A DNA stretch of 64,000 bases from an uncultured Oscillospiraceae bacterium (GTDB taxonomy: Bacteria; Bacillota; Clostridia; Oscillospirales; Oscillospiraceae), in NCBI GenBank assembly GCA_910587345.1, contig CAJUKH010000038.1, positions 62,001 to 126,000 on the forward strand. Direction: 5' to 3'. Below are positions 1 through 8,682 of this stretch, piece after piece. Each line of letters starts with the position of its first letter. Within the stretch, counting starts at the first letter, position 1. The notes beneath the pieces are model-generated. The model searched no databases and was not told the origin of the DNA. It was given only the letters and a program-made list of their open reading frames with translations. A program made the translations under genes and the position numbers.

Positions 1-1053
1 ATTTTCGGGGAGGGTGCCCATCCGCTTTTTGGCGCCGATGACATAGTCCAGCAGGAGGACGCCGGTCTGGTTGCCCGAGAGGACGATGAACTTGCCGTCG
101 GCGCCCCGCACCATGATGCCGATGCGGTCGGCATCGGGGTCGCTGCCCAGGATAAAGTCGGCCCCCTCCTTGTCGGCCAGTTCAATGGCCAGGGCGAAGC
201 CCTCGGGGTTTTCCGGGTTGGGGGAGACCACGGTGGGGAAATTGCCGTCCAGCACCATCTGCTGGGGCACGCAGATGACGTGCTTCATACCAAGGCGCTT
301 CAGGGCTTCGGGGATCAGCTTGTGGCCGGTGCCGTGGAAGGGGGTGTAGACCATCTTGAAGCGGTCGGCCACACGGGCCACCACCGCCTTGTCGGTGGCC
401 TGTCCCAGAACGTTTTCCAGAAACTTTTCGTCGGTTTCCTCCCCCATGATGGTGACGAAGCCCTGCCGGACCGCCTCCTCATAGGGGAGACGTTTGACAG
501 AGGTGAACACATCGTTTTGCTCCATCCGTTTGGCGATGGCATCGGCATGGTGGGGAGGAAGCTGGGCACCGTCGGCCCAGTAGACCTTGTAGCCGTTGTA
601 TTCCTTGGGGTTGTGGCTGGCAGTGACATTGACCCCGGCGATGCAGCCGTACTCCCGGATGGCGAAGGACAGCTCGGGGGTGGGACGGAGAGACTCCATG
701 ACCCGGCTGGGGATGCCGTTGCCCGCCATGACGGCGCAGACCTCGTGGGCGAACTCCTCAGAGTGGTTGCGGCAGTCAAAGCAGACGGCTACGCCTTTTT
801 TGACCGCCTCGGGTCCTTCGGCCAGAATGACCTGGGCAAAGGCCTGAGTAGCGTGGCGGATGACATGGATATTCATGTTGTGGAGGCCGACGCACATGGT
901 GCCCCGCAGACCGGCGGTGCCGAACTCCAGAGGGGCGAAGAAGCGGGATTCGATCTCCTTTTCGTTGTTTGCAATGCTTTGAAGCTCGGCTTTCTCTTCT
1001 GCGCTGAGGGCAGGGGAAGCCAGCCATTTCTCATAGGTTTCACGGTAGGACAT
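1..1053 (-). CDS. phospho-sugar mutase (phosphoglucomutase/phosphomannomutase family), 3' end cut by window edge
   Basis: Interconverts hexose 1- and 6-phosphates, so it would link glycogen and wall-sugar metabolism to glycolysis in the cytosol. About 351 residues are present and the C-terminus lies off the left edge. The phosphoserine loop TASHNP is visible near residue 146 (Ser146), and the magnesium loop GSDPDADRIG follows in domain 2. The family usually runs to about 550-580 residues. The ATG at 1053 is chosen because a GGAGG box sits about 8 bases upstream. The glycogen phosphorylase and synthase genes at the other end of the window are plausible functional partners. Glucose versus mannose preference cannot be read from the sequence. 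Confidence 0.93.
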   Translation of the reverse strand, partial: MSYRETYEKWLASPALSAEEKAELQSIANNEKEIESRFFAPLEFGTAGLRGTMCVGLHNMNIHVIRHATQAFAQVILAEGPEAVKKGVAVCFDCRNHSEEFAHEVCAVMAGNGIPSRVMESLRPTPELSFAIREYGCIAGVNVTASHNPKEYNGYKVYWADGAQLPPHHADAIAKRMEQNDVFTSVKRLPYEEAVRQGFVTIMGEETDEKFLENVLGQATDKAVVARVADRFKMVYTPFHGTGHKLIPEALKRLGMKHVICVPQQMVLDGNFPTVVSPNPENPEGFALAIELADKEGADFILGSDPDADRIGIMVRGADGKFIVLSGNQTGVLLLDYVIGAKKRMGTLPEN

Positions 1054-1189
1054 GGGTTAGGACCTCCATTCCATAATATGGTATGGTAATTATAACATGA
1101 TATTGCAGGCGGGGGCAAGGGAATTTTGGGGAAAATGATAAAAATGGGATGGGAAGACCGTGCAAGGGAAACGGCCCTTTCCGGCAGTC

Positions 1190-1740
1190 ACTTGCTTTGT
1201 TGGTGGCCTGCCCGCGGGGCCACAGGGCGGCAGACTGTCTCTTGGCGGCTACGCCGCTTAGAGACAGCTGGTGCCCTGTGGGTGCTTCGCCGCCTTACGG
1301 ATGGGGCGTACCCCTTGCGGATAAAAGCTTTTCCACCAACCAGCGCACTTTTGTAGGGGCGGATATCTTATCCGCCCGGCAGAGGAACTTCACAAATCTG
1401 CTTTTTCCCTCAGCGGAAAGGGAAGCCTTCTCTGTTTTGTTGGTTTTGGACTCCGAAAAAGAAAAGGTGGACCGGTGGAAATCTTGGGGAGGTGCAGTAC
1501 AACAGGATAGAAGTCTTACGCTGATATGAGATTCCTCGGGTAAAAGACTTTAAGGTATCTTTCTATCTTCGGCGGCTTGGGTTTGAGCGACCCGTGGTTC
1601 CTTTTGCGCCACTGCCGTTGAGTGGGCGGAATACCGTTACCTGTTTGTTGGTATTTACGCCGCCTGAGTGGTGGCTTTTGGGAGAGGGTGGGCGGAGAAT
1701 ACCCGCAGGGGGTACGCCACATCCGAGTCTTTCCGCCGGG
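1190..1740 (+). repeat. dispersed intergenic repeat cluster R1
   Basis: This gene-free stretch holds the first copy of a repeat family seen five times in the window. A 33-base hairpin lies at 1235-1267, with arms CTGTCTCT and AGAGACAG around a GCGGC/GCCGC inner stem. After it come the conserved blocks 'gccttacggatggggcg', 'ggactccgaaaaagaaaagg', 'gagcgacccgtggt' and 'gccactgccgttgagtggg'. Short reading frames cross it on both strands, but they have no ribosome sites and no recognisable product. Bases 1741-1896 show nothing further. Confidence 0.8.
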
Positions 1741-1896
1741 TAAGGTAGGGAATGCCAGAGCTTTCCAGCATGGAGGAGAAAAGGGCCGGATTCTTGGGGA
1801 GGTCGGTTTCGCTTCCCGGAAGGGGCTTGGGTTTTGGCTCTCCGGCGGGGGTTTGAGGCCACTGTTTCAGGAAGGCAAATTCCATGAAAAAACCTT

Positions 1897-2379
1897 TTAT
1901 TTGTGGTATCTGGAGCCGTTGTTGATTTGAAAGGCCCGGTAGACCTGTTCCAGCAGCATGACCCGGGCCAGATGGTGGGGGAAGGTCATGGGGGACATGG
2001 AGAGGCGGACCCAGGCCTCCACCTTCAGACTTTGGTCCAGGCCGTAGCTGCTGCCGATGAGGAAGACCAGATGCTTGGTCGGGTTGTTTTCCCAGGTGCG
2101 GAGAAGGCCGGCCAGAGCCTCGCTGGAGTGAAGTTTGCCTTCGATACACAAGGCCACAACGGCGGCGTTGGGGGGCAGTTTGGAGCGGATGACGGCGGCC
2201 TCTTTTTTCAGGGCGGCGTCGATTTGGGCCTGAGAGGGGTCCTGGGGCAGCTTTTCCTCGGGCAGTTCGATGAGCTGCAATTTGCAGAAAGGGCTGAGCC
2301 GCTTTTGGTATTCGGCGGCGGCCTGTGTGTAGAATGTTTCCTTCAGCTTGCCCACGCAGATGATATGAAGGTTCATCAT
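1897..2379 (-). CDS. rlmH: 23S rRNA (pseudouridine1915-N3)-methyltransferase
   Basis: SPOUT-class methyltransferase that methylates pseudouridine 1915 in helix 69 of 23S rRNA using S-adenosylmethionine. The product is 160 residues, matching the family length of about 155-160. The C-terminal knot region is recognisable: a LIGSSYGLD loop that contacts the cofactor, then SMSPMTFPHHLARVMLLEQVYRA, which is highly characteristic. Two adjacent ATG codons (2379 and 2376) follow a GAGGTG box; the first is used. The gene begins 3 bases after the WalJ-like gene, an arrangement resembling the Bacillus walJ-rlmH end of the wal locus. Confidence 0.95.
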   Translation of the reverse strand: MMNLHIICVGKLKETFYTQAAAEYQKRLSPFCKLQLIELPEEKLPQDPSQAQIDAALKKEAAVIRSKLPPNAAVVALCIEGKLHSSEALAGLLRTWENNPTKHLVFLIGSSYGLDQSLKVEAWVRLSMSPMTFPHHLARVMLLEQVYRAFQINNGSRYHK

Positions 2380-2382
2380 GTT

Positions 2383-3168
2383 TTACACCTCGTAACAGGG
2401 GGAAGTCTCGGCCCGGGGGGCCACGGCAAGAGTAATGTCCCGGTCGGGGTCTATCCCGGCGGCGGAGAGGGTCGTCCGGGTGATTTGAAGGGCCCGGGCG
2501 GGGGTATTATTCTCCCGGGAGAGGTGGGCTAAAAGGATGGTGTGGGCCCCCGCCTCCACGCACCGGCGGGCCAGAGCGGCGCCGGCTTCGTTGGACAGGT
2601 GGCCCTGTTCTCCTAAAATGCGGGACTTGAGAAAATAGGGATAAGGGCCTGCTTGGAGCCATTCCACATCGTGGTTGGATTCGCAGACCACCAAATCAGC
2701 CCCCAGTATCCCATCCAGCACATCGTCAGAGACATAGCCCAGGTCGGTGACCACGGCGGCGGTCCGGCCTTCGGCGGAGACGGTGAAGCCCATGGGCTGG
2801 GCGGCATCGTGGGGGGTGGGGAAGGCGGCGATGTGAAAAGGCCCCAGGTCCGTGACCCCGCCCGGAGAGAGGGGGGAGAGGAGGTCTTCCATGGCGGCGA
2901 TGCGGTAGCAGAGCTGTCTTCCGGTGCCGGGGCTGGTGAGAACGGGCAGGCCGTACTGCTTGGTGAGGGTGGCAAGACCGGAGACATGGTCGGTATGCTC
3001 GTGGGTGACACAGACGCCTAACAGGCTTTGCGGCTCCATGTCCAAAGCCCGGAGGGCGGTGGTGATGCGCCGGCAGGAGATGCCGGCATCCAAGAGGAGG
3101 TGTTGGCCGTTGTGGGAGAACAGCAGGCAATTTCCGGTGGAGCCGGAGGCCAGAGTATGGAGGTACAT
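2383..3168 (-). CDS. walJ: MBL-fold metallo-hydrolase, WalJ/YycJ family
   Basis: Metallo-beta-lactamase-fold hydrolase of 261 residues. The metal motif THEHTDH is at residues 55-61, and further ligands come from DLG and ESNHD stretches in the middle. In Bacillota this family is coupled to the WalRK cell-wall and division circuit; its substrate is uncertain, with double-strand nuclease activity proposed for some members. It sits between a GNAT gene (14-base gap) and rlmH (3-base gap), all transcribed leftward. The walJ-rlmH pairing supports the family call. No walRK genes lie in the window. Confidence 0.85.
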   Translation of the reverse strand: MYLHTLASGSTGNCLLFSHNGQHLLLDAGISCRRITTALRALDMEPQSLLGVCVTHEHTDHVSGLATLTKQYGLPVLTSPGTGRQLCYRIAAMEDLLSPLSPGGVTDLGPFHIAAFPTPHDAAQPMGFTVSAEGRTAAVVTDLGYVSDDVLDGILGADLVVCESNHDVEWLQAGPYPYFLKSRILGEQGHLSNEAGAALARRCVEAGAHTILLAHLSRENNTPARALQITRTTLSAAGIDPDRDITLAVAPRAETSPCYEV

Positions 3169-3182
3169 GATATCACCTGTAT

Positions 3183-3710
3183 TTAATAGCGTTTGGCATT
3201 GGAGATGGAATAGGAAAGGTCGTCCCAGAAGCGGCGAAACTCTTCCGGGGTAAGGTTCCCGCCCCGGGAGAGAATGATGTAGTCCTCTCCGCGCCAGGAG
3301 TAGCGGACCGGGGTTTCGGTATAGCCGTTACGGAGATAAAATTCCTGCCGCCGCACCCGTTGAAGATGATTCTCTGCGGTGGGATCGGGGGCCTCAATGT
3401 CCACCAGAAGCCGCATACCGGGGGATGCTTCCCGGACTGCGGCAAGAATCTGGGAGCCAAGGCCCCGGCCCCGCTGGTCCTCTGTCACGGCAAAGTAGAT
3501 GATATGTAACAAATCCCCTTGGATCAGGGAGCAGACAAAACCCCGGAACTCCCCCTCCTCCATGGCGGCCAGCACCTGAGCGTGGCCGGTCTGGTCGGTC
3601 ATGAGAGGCTCCAAGGGCCGGCGTTCGTTGGCGGGAAAAGCCCGGATATAGAGGGCCTGAAGCTGTGCCGCCTCCGAAGTGCCGGGATACACAGGAATCA
3701 ATCCCAACAT
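3183..3710 (-). CDS. GNAT-family N-acetyltransferase
   Basis: Predicted cytosolic acetyl-CoA-dependent acetyltransferase of 175 residues with unknown substrate. The family A motif is visible as VTEDQRGRGLGSQILAAV, matching the acetyl-CoA pyrophosphate loop (R/Q-x-x-G-x-G). A C-terminal beta strand region follows (EFYLRNGYTE). The ATG at 3710 is preferred over the one 12 bases upstream because AAGGAT lies about 10 bases before it, whereas the upstream ATG directly abuts that box. It is first in a likely operon with the WalJ-like gene and rlmH. Substrate cannot be inferred from these neighbours. Confidence 0.8.
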   Translation of the reverse strand: MLGLIPVYPGTSEAAQLQALYIRAFPANERRPLEPLMTDQTGHAQVLAAMEEGEFRGFVCSLIQGDLLHIIYFAVTEDQRGRGLGSQILAAVREASPGMRLLVDIEAPDPTAENHLQRVRRQEFYLRNGYTETPVRYSWRGEDYIILSRGGNLTPEEFRRFWDDLSYSISNAKRY

Positions 3711-3753
3711 GATAAAACACATCCTTTTATCTGGAAAAACAGTGATCTACGCA

Positions 3754-3782
3754 AACAGCGGCGGCATATAGCCGCCGCTGTT
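3754..3782 (-). terminator. stem-loop downstream of murA
   Basis: Perfect 12-base-pair hairpin (AACAGCGGCGGC with a 5-base loop) between the murA stop and the GNAT start. The T-run after it is weak on the minus strand, so it may terminate only partly. Confidence 0.5.
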
Positions 3783-3815
3783 GATCTTTTGTGTTTGCGC
3801 TTTTGGCTGATAGTG

Positions 3816-5108
3816 TCAGCCGGCTTGAACAGCTTCTTCATCGTCGGGGGTGACCACTACACGAATGTCGGCCCCAATGCCGGAGAGTTTGCGGACGATG
3901 TCCTCGTAGCCCCGCTCAATATGCTGGACCTGGCTGACCTCGGTAACGCCCTGGGCGGCCAGTCCGGCGATGACCATTGCGGCGCCGGCCCGGAGGTCGC
4001 AGGCACGGACGGCGGCACCGGTAAGGTGGTCCACACCCTCCACAACGGCCACCTTGCCGTCCACCTGGATCTGGGCGCCCATGCGGCGGAATTCATCGAC
4101 ATAGCCATACCGGTTGTCCCAGACGCCCTCGGTGAGAATGCTGGTGCCCTCTGCCAGACAGAGACAAGCGGCCATCTGAGGCTGCATATCGGTGGGGAAG
4201 CCGGGGTAGGGCAGGGTCTTGACGTTGGTGCGGGAAAGCTCTCCCGTGCGGCGGACCAGTACGGCATCCCCCTGCTCTTCCACCTGAGCGCCCATTTCCA
4301 GCAGCTTGGCCGTGATGCAGTCCAGGTGTTTGGGGATCACGTTGCGGATAAGGACCTCGCCCCCGGCGGCGGTGACGGCGGCCATATAGGTGCCGGCCTC
4401 GATCTGGTCGGGAATGATGGAGTAACTGCCGCCGGACAGATGGTCCACCCCCCGGACCTTGATGACATCGGTGCCGGCGCCCATGATGGAGGCGCCCATG
4501 GAGTTGAGGAAGTTGGCCAAATCAACGATGTGCGGCTCCCTGGCGGCGTTTTCGATGATGGTGGTACCCTCTGCCATGGTGGCGGCCAGCATGACGTTCA
4601 TGGTGGCGCCCACCGAGACTACATCCAGATAGACGGTGGCGCCCTGCATCCGGCCTTCCCGGGCCATGGCATAGATGAGGCCGCTGCGGACCTCCACATC
4701 GGCCCCCATGGCGGAGAAACCCTTGATGTGCTGGTCAATGGGGCGGCCGCCGAAGTCACAGCCGCCGGGAAGGGGTACCTCTGCCGAGCCAAACCGGCTG
4801 AGCATGGCGCCGATGAGGTAGTAGGAGGCACGAATTTTTCTCGCCAGGGCATCAGGCACCCGGGCGTTGCGGATATGGGAACAGTCGATATCCACCGTGG
4901 TGCGGTTCACCGTGCGGATATCGGCGCCCAGCTCCTGCAAAATGGTGAGGATCTGGGTCACGTCGCTGATTTGAGGCACATTTTCAATACGGCATACCCC
5001 GTCCACCATCAACGTGGCAGGCAAAATAGCCATCGCCGCATTTTTGGCGCCGGAGATCTCTACTGTGCCGTGGAGAGGCTTACCACCGTGAATCACGTAT
5101 TTTGTCAA
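3816..5108 (-). CDS. murA: UDP-N-acetylglucosamine 1-carboxyvinyltransferase
   Basis: First committed step of peptidoglycan synthesis in the cytosol: transfers enolpyruvate from PEP to UDP-GlcNAc. The product is 430 residues, close to the usual 420-435. The N-terminus reads TKYVIHGGKPLHGTVEISGA, with the KNAA substrate motif. The catalytic cysteine is Cys117 in PLPGGCDFGGRP, the residue alkylated by fosfomycin. The start is taken as TTG at 5108, since GAGGG lies 7 bases upstream and the homology begins there. The open frame continues 37 codons further upstream without a ribosome site or family similarity. A sigma-A-like promoter lies about 115 bases upstream. Confidence 0.95.
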   Translation of the reverse strand: MTKYVIHGGKPLHGTVEISGAKNAAMAILPATLMVDGVCRIENVPQISDVTQILTILQELGADIRTVNRTTVDIDCSHIRNARVPDALARKIRASYYLIGAMLSRFGSAEVPLPGGCDFGGRPIDQHIKGFSAMGADVEVRSGLIYAMAREGRMQGATVYLDVVSVGATMNVMLAATMAEGTTIIENAAREPHIVDLANFLNSMGASIMGAGTDVIKVRGVDHLSGGSYSIIPDQIEAGTYMAAVTAAGGEVLIRNVIPKHLDCITAKLLEMGAQVEEQGDAVLVRRTGELSRTNVKTLPYPGFPTDMQPQMAACLCLAEGTSILTEGVWDNRYGYVDEFRRMGAQIQVDGKVAVVEGVDHLTGAAVRACDLRAGAAMVIAGLAAQGVTEVSQVQHIERGYEDIVRKLSGIGADIRVVVTPDDEEAVQAG

Positions 5109-5221
5109 GACAGCACCCTCGCTTCTTTCCCGCCCCGAAGGGCGACTATTGTCAAGTCGGAATGCCCGGCTGAAATTAGTATAACCAGTCCCCGAAAAGA
5201 AACCCATGGGGATACACAAAT

Positions 5222-5251
5222 ATTATAGCATTGAAGCCTTTCAAAAGTAAA
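5222..5251 (-). promoter_or_regulatory. sigma-A-type promoter for murA
   Basis: On the minus strand a TTTACT -35 (5251-5246) is followed after 18 bases by a perfect TATAAT -10 (5227-5222). The untranslated leader to the TTG start is about 105 bases and contains a CGCCC-TTCG-GGGCG hairpin. Confidence 0.6.
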
Positions 5252-5313
5252 TAGCAAAATTGAGAATTGGCGGAAAATGTGAAAGAAAAAACCATTTCAT
5301 GTATTTTATCCGG

Positions 5314-5365
5314 AAAAAGGAGTGATATACGGACCTGGAAGGTGGCCTGTATGTCGCTCCTTTTT
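5314..5365 (-). terminator. intrinsic terminator after the histidine kinase gene
   Basis: A 17-base-pair stem (AAAAAGGAG...CTCCTTTTT, two G-U pairs) with an 18-base loop lies 16 bases past the kinase stop. The flanking A and T runs allow termination in both directions. Confidence 0.8.
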
Positions 5366-5381
5366 GAAAAAAGATAAATCT

Positions 5382-7487
5382 CTATTTTGCCGCTTCACCA
5401 TCCAGAATGCTTTGCAGGGTGGAGAAGAGCTTGTCCACGTTGATGGGTTTGCCCAGATGGCCGTTCATGCCGGCGGAAAGGACCCGCTGGCGGTCCTCCT
5501 CAAAGGCGTTGGCGGTCATGGCCACGATGGGGATGTTGGCCAGCCGGGGGTCGGACAGGGCGCGGATGGCCTTGGTGGCCTCGATGCCGTCCATGACGGG
5601 CATCTGAATGTCCATGAGGATCAGGTCATAGGGGTCGGGCAGAGAGTGGGAGACCTTTTCCACCGCCTGGGCGCCGTCAGAGGCCACGTCCATAAGGCAG
5701 CCGGCCTCCTCCAGAATGGTCACGGCGATCTCCTGATTCAGCTCGTTGTCCTCCACCAGCAGAATGTGCCAGTGGGCGGACGGCCGGGGGGCGGAAGCCG
5801 CCGGAGTTTCCCCCACATCTGGAGCCGCACTGAGACGGAAGGGGAAGGCGCAGGTAAAGACGCTGCCCTGACCCTGCCGGCTTTCCACGGTGATCTGGCC
5901 CTTCATCAGCTCCACCAGATTTTTGGTGATGGACATCCCCAGCCCCGTGCCCTGAATGCCGCTGACCGTGGAGGTCCGTTCCCGCTCAAATGGCTCGAAA
6001 ATATGCTCGAGAAACTCCGGGGCCATACCGATGCCGGTATCCTGAATGCGGAATTGGTAGATAGCGGTATCCGGGGTGTCGCCGGGCATCTCGGCGGCGG
6101 TGACGGTGATGTGGCCGCCGGCGGGGGTGAATTTCAGGGCATTGCTCAATATATTGAGAAGCACCTGATTCAGCCGCAGCCGGTCACAGATCACATGGGG
6201 GTGGAGAAGTGCCCGGGTATCCATTTGGAAATGCAGCTCCCTGGTTTCCAGATCGGCCCGGAGGATGGACTGAAGGTCGTAAAGAATCTGAGAAATGCTG
6301 CAGGGGCTTTCATCAATGACCACCCGGCCGCTTTCGATGCGGCTCATGTCCAGCACGTCGTTGATCAGGCGGAGAAGATGGCTGGAAGAGGCGGTGATCT
6401 TGCTCAGGTAATCCCGCACCAGCTCCCGGTCGTCCAGATGGGTGGTGGCCAGATTGGTGAAGCCGATGATGGCGTTCATGGGGGTGCGGATATCGTGGGA
6501 CATATTGTTGAGGAACATGGTCTTGGCCTGAGAGGCCCGCTGGGCCTTGACCAGCGCCTCCTCCAAAAGCGCACGCTGTTCCCGGAGCTTTTCATCGGTC
6601 TCCTTGCGTTCGGTGATGTCTACGAACATTCCCACATAGGTGATGGGGGTGCCGTCCTCCCGGCGGGAGAGCTTGCCCGTGGCCTGGAACCAGCGGTAGC
6701 CCCGGTCTTTGGTCAGGAGACGGTATTCCACGTTATAAACCTTTTTGCCGGTGTAGTCCTCGATGGCGGCATAATATTCCCGCAGCACCCGGTCATGGTC
6801 TTCGGGGTGGAGGAGGTCTGACCAGGCGGAGAGGACGTTGGGGAAGTCCTTTTCGTCCGTATAGCCGATCATGGTGCGGAAATCCTGACTCCAGAATACG
6901 CTGACCATCTGTCCACGGGCATCAAATTCCATGGTCCACATGCCGGAGCTTAAAATCTCGTGGACCAGCTTCAGGGCGGTGGTCTCATGCTCCAACGCTT
7001 CCAGCGCCTCCAGCCGCTCCTGCGCCAGACGGGCGGTTTCGGCGTCGCGGATCGCCTTGCGGTGCTTTTCCGTAGCATCCTCCACAAAGACGTAAAAGAG
7101 ATCGCCGTAGAGGTCGGTATGGACAAAATGGCCGTAATCCTCGATCCAGCGGACGGTGCCGTCCTTTTGCAGAATGCGGTATTCCACATGGTCTAAATCG
7201 CTGCCCAGGACATAGATCTGGTGCCGGATGCTCTGCTGGGTGGCTTCCACGTCCTCCGGGTGGACCAGCCCGGGAAAGGTGTAGCCGGTCAGGGCCTGAA
7301 ATTCCTCCAGGTCTTTGCAGCCGTATATCTGGAAAAGAGCCCGATTGGCGTAGATCAGGCGTTCCTCCTCATCGGCGTGATAGATGAAGAAACCGCCGGG
7401 CATCCCTGCGGTGATCTGCTCGATGATGGGAAAGGTCTGCTCGCTCAGGCTCAAAGAGCGCCGTTTTTTTGGCTCATGTTTGCGCAT
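5382..7487 (-). CDS. hybrid sensor histidine kinase: PAS-PAS-HisKA-HATPase-receiver
   Basis: Cytosolic two-component sensor of 701 residues with no transmembrane segment, so it probably reads an internal signal. Two PAS domains (about 30-140 and 175-295) are followed by a short coiled coil and a HisKA domain with the phospho-accepting His331 in NNMSHDIRTPMN. Next come a HATPase domain with N box and G boxes (DTGIGM, GTGLGM) and a C-terminal receiver (LLVEDNELNQE, phospho-Asp in LILMDIQMPVMDG, Lys in GHLGKP). The start at 7487 has AAAGGGCGG about 11 bases upstream; a further 47 upstream codons are open but unconvincing. No partner output protein is adjacent, so phosphotransfer must go to a protein encoded elsewhere. 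Confidence 0.9.
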   Translation of the reverse strand: MRKHEPKKRRSLSLSEQTFPIIEQITAGMPGGFFIYHADEEERLIYANRALFQIYGCKDLEEFQALTGYTFPGLVHPEDVEATQQSIRHQIYVLGSDLDHVEYRILQKDGTVRWIEDYGHFVHTDLYGDLFYVFVEDATEKHRKAIRDAETARLAQERLEALEALEHETTALKLVHEILSSGMWTMEFDARGQMVSVFWSQDFRTMIGYTDEKDFPNVLSAWSDLLHPEDHDRVLREYYAAIEDYTGKKVYNVEYRLLTKDRGYRWFQATGKLSRREDGTPITYVGMFVDITERKETDEKLREQRALLEEALVKAQRASQAKTMFLNNMSHDIRTPMNAIIGFTNLATTHLDDRELVRDYLSKITASSSHLLRLINDVLDMSRIESGRVVIDESPCSISQILYDLQSILRADLETRELHFQMDTRALLHPHVICDRLRLNQVLLNILSNALKFTPAGGHITVTAAEMPGDTPDTAIYQFRIQDTGIGMAPEFLEHIFEPFERERTSTVSGIQGTGLGMSITKNLVELMKGQITVESRQGQGSVFTCAFPFRLSAAPDVGETPAASAPRPSAHWHILLVEDNELNQEIAVTILEEAGCLMDVASDGAQAVEKVSHSLPDPYDLILMDIQMPVMDGIEATKAIRALSDPRLANIPIVAMTANAFEEDRQRVLSAGMNGHLGKPINVDKLFSTLQSILDGEAAK

Positions 7488-7599
7488 AGGAGCTGATCCG
7501 CCCTTTCTGTCGTACGACAAAACTTCGGTGGAAGCCATGGTGTAATGACAGGCTTGTCCCGATGGAGCAGATGCAGCCCGCCCGACATCTATTCCTATT

Positions 7600-7628
7600 A
7601 TGATACCATATTTCATAGATAATTTCAA
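7600..7628 (-). promoter_or_regulatory. sigma-A-type promoter for the hybrid kinase
   Basis: TTGAAA (7628-7623), a 17-base spacer and TATCAT (7605-7600) on the minus strand, about 110 bases before the chosen ATG. This also argues against the longer open frame, which would start upstream of the promoter. Confidence 0.65.
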
Positions 7629-7670
7629 TGAAAATCGAAGCCGCCGGTTGGGGTGTTATGGGGAAACGGA

Positions 7671-7712
7671 AAAAGCACAGGGCCGAACCTATGGGTTCGG
7701 CCCTGTGCTTTT
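7671..7712. terminator. bidirectional intrinsic terminator
   Basis: Perfect 19-base-pair stem (arms 7671-7689 and 7694-7712) with a TATG loop, bounded by A and T runs. It separates the kinase promoter from transcription coming leftward out of tmRNA. Confidence 0.85.
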
Positions 7713-7759
7713 TTCAATAAGTGGAGAAAATCGATTTTCCTTCGAGATTGTGCCCAAAA

Positions 7760-7917
7760 CCAAATCGAAGCCCAGCGAAGCGGGTTCGATTTGGAAAGGA
7801 GGAGCAGCGCAATGAGCGCGCTCTGACTTTTGAAAAAAGTCGGAGCAAGCGATATGCAGCTTGCTCCGACGTGGTGGAGTGTGGCTCCTCAAATCCGAAC
7901 CCACCAGTTTCGGATTT
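7760..7917. repeat. array of three short hairpins downstream of tmRNA
   Basis: Three successive inverted repeats fill this gene-free gap: CCAAATCGAA/TTCGATTTGG (7760-7794), CGGAGCAAGC/GCTTGCTCCG (7841-7868) and AAATCCGAA/TTCGGATTT (7891-7917). None has a good T-run. They may be tmRNA 3' processing or stabilising structures, or repeat debris. Confidence 0.55.
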
Positions 7918-7925
7918 GTAGCCAA

Positions 7926-8272
7926 TGGTGGAGGCGGGGGGAGTCGAACCCCCGTCCGAAAACGCTTTGACGGGAACTTCTCCGGGCGCAGACAGTCATT
8001 TACATTCCCTTACCCGGGCGTGGACTGACACACTCAGGGGCTTGGTAGCTTCATTATGCATGGTGTGCTCAAAGCTTTGCACACTCACGTTCGCCACTGC
8101 ACGACGCCCCATCCCAAGCCGTGGCCCTCTCGGGTGGAACGGTCACGGCTTAAGCCGCGACGAGCTCAACAGTATCGTTGGCGTTTAATTGTTGTTTGCC
8201 CATTTTTAGGATGTTAGGCGCATCCGCCCGCTATTCCCGCCTCTACGTCCCCGTCGAAACCAGTACGCCCCC
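7926..8272 (-). ncRNA. ssrA: transfer-messenger RNA (tmRNA)
   Basis: Rescues stalled ribosomes together with SmpB: it acts first as alanyl-tRNA, then as mRNA for a degradation tag. The 5' end GGGGGCG pairs with CGCCTCC at the 3' end, followed by A and an encoded CCA. The T-arm is GGGGG-TTCGACT-CCCCC, and the 5' domain has the typical TACTGGTTTCGACGGGGAC. The tag frame lies at 8200-8150 and reads GKQQLNANDTVELVAA then TAA, ending in the hydrophobic-AA degron recognised by ClpXP-type proteases. Length is 347 nt, usual for one-piece tmRNA. smpB lies about 2.3 kb upstream on the same strand. Confidence 0.97.
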
Positions 8273-8278
8273 TCGTCG

Positions 8279-8560
8279 GGACAAAGTCCGCTTAGCTCCG
8301 CTTCCGCCGGAAGCCGGAGGCTTTCGGCGAAAGCTGCACCCGCTCCCTTGTCCCTCCTCTCGCAGAAAAATTTAAGGGTCAATTTTCCTGCGTAAAAGGT
8401 CAGGGTCAAGGGCGGGCAAAGTCCGCTTAGCTCCGCTTCCGCCGGAAGCCGGAGGCTTTCGGCGAAAGCTGCACCCGCTCCCTTGTCCCTCCTCACGTGG
8501 GAAAATTTGAGGGTCAATTTTCCCACGTAAAAGGTCAGGGTCAAGGGCGGGCAAAGTCCG
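8279..8560. repeat. tandem repeat, 135-base unit, two copies plus a stub
   Basis: The unit starting near 8282 recurs exactly 135 bases later at 8417, and a third start at 8552 diverges after about 12 bases. Each full unit carries a hairpin whose arms differ between copies but still pair: CGCAG..AAAATT/AATTTTCCTGCG in the first, ACGTGGGAAAATT/AATTTTCCCACGT in the second. The array begins just 7 bases upstream of the tmRNA 5' end. A short open frame crosses it on the minus strand, but it merely follows the repeat. Confidence 0.85.
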
Positions 8561-8583
8561 CTGCGCTTCTTTGCCGGGCCTTT

Positions 8584-8616
8584 CCGGATAAAACCGGCAA
8601 AGCCGGTTTTATCCGG
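8584..8616. other. perfect hairpin downstream of the cyclophilin gene
   Basis: 15-base-pair inverted repeat (CCGGATAAAACCGGC, AAA loop) about 65 bases past the cyclophilin stop. No T-run follows on either strand, so termination is doubtful; it may belong to the repeat array. Confidence 0.5.
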
Positions 8617-8682
8617 GGAAGGTCAAGGTCATAAGGTCAAGGGTATGGGTCCTTGGATGGAGATCGTTGAGGGTTTTTCCGA

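Noticed and set aside
7926..8000. Separate tRNA gene
   Set aside because: The GGGGGTTCGACTCCCCC arm with CCA belongs to tmRNA; no anticodon arm is present and the 5' partner lies at 8272.
8206..8544. 112-codon minus-strand frame over the tandem repeats and tmRNA 5' end
   Set aside because: It overlaps tmRNA and simply translates the 135-base repeat twice. There is no ribosome site.
8279..8560. CRISPR array
   Set aside because: The units are 135 bases, nearly identical over their whole length and only two in number, so there is no repeat-spacer pattern.
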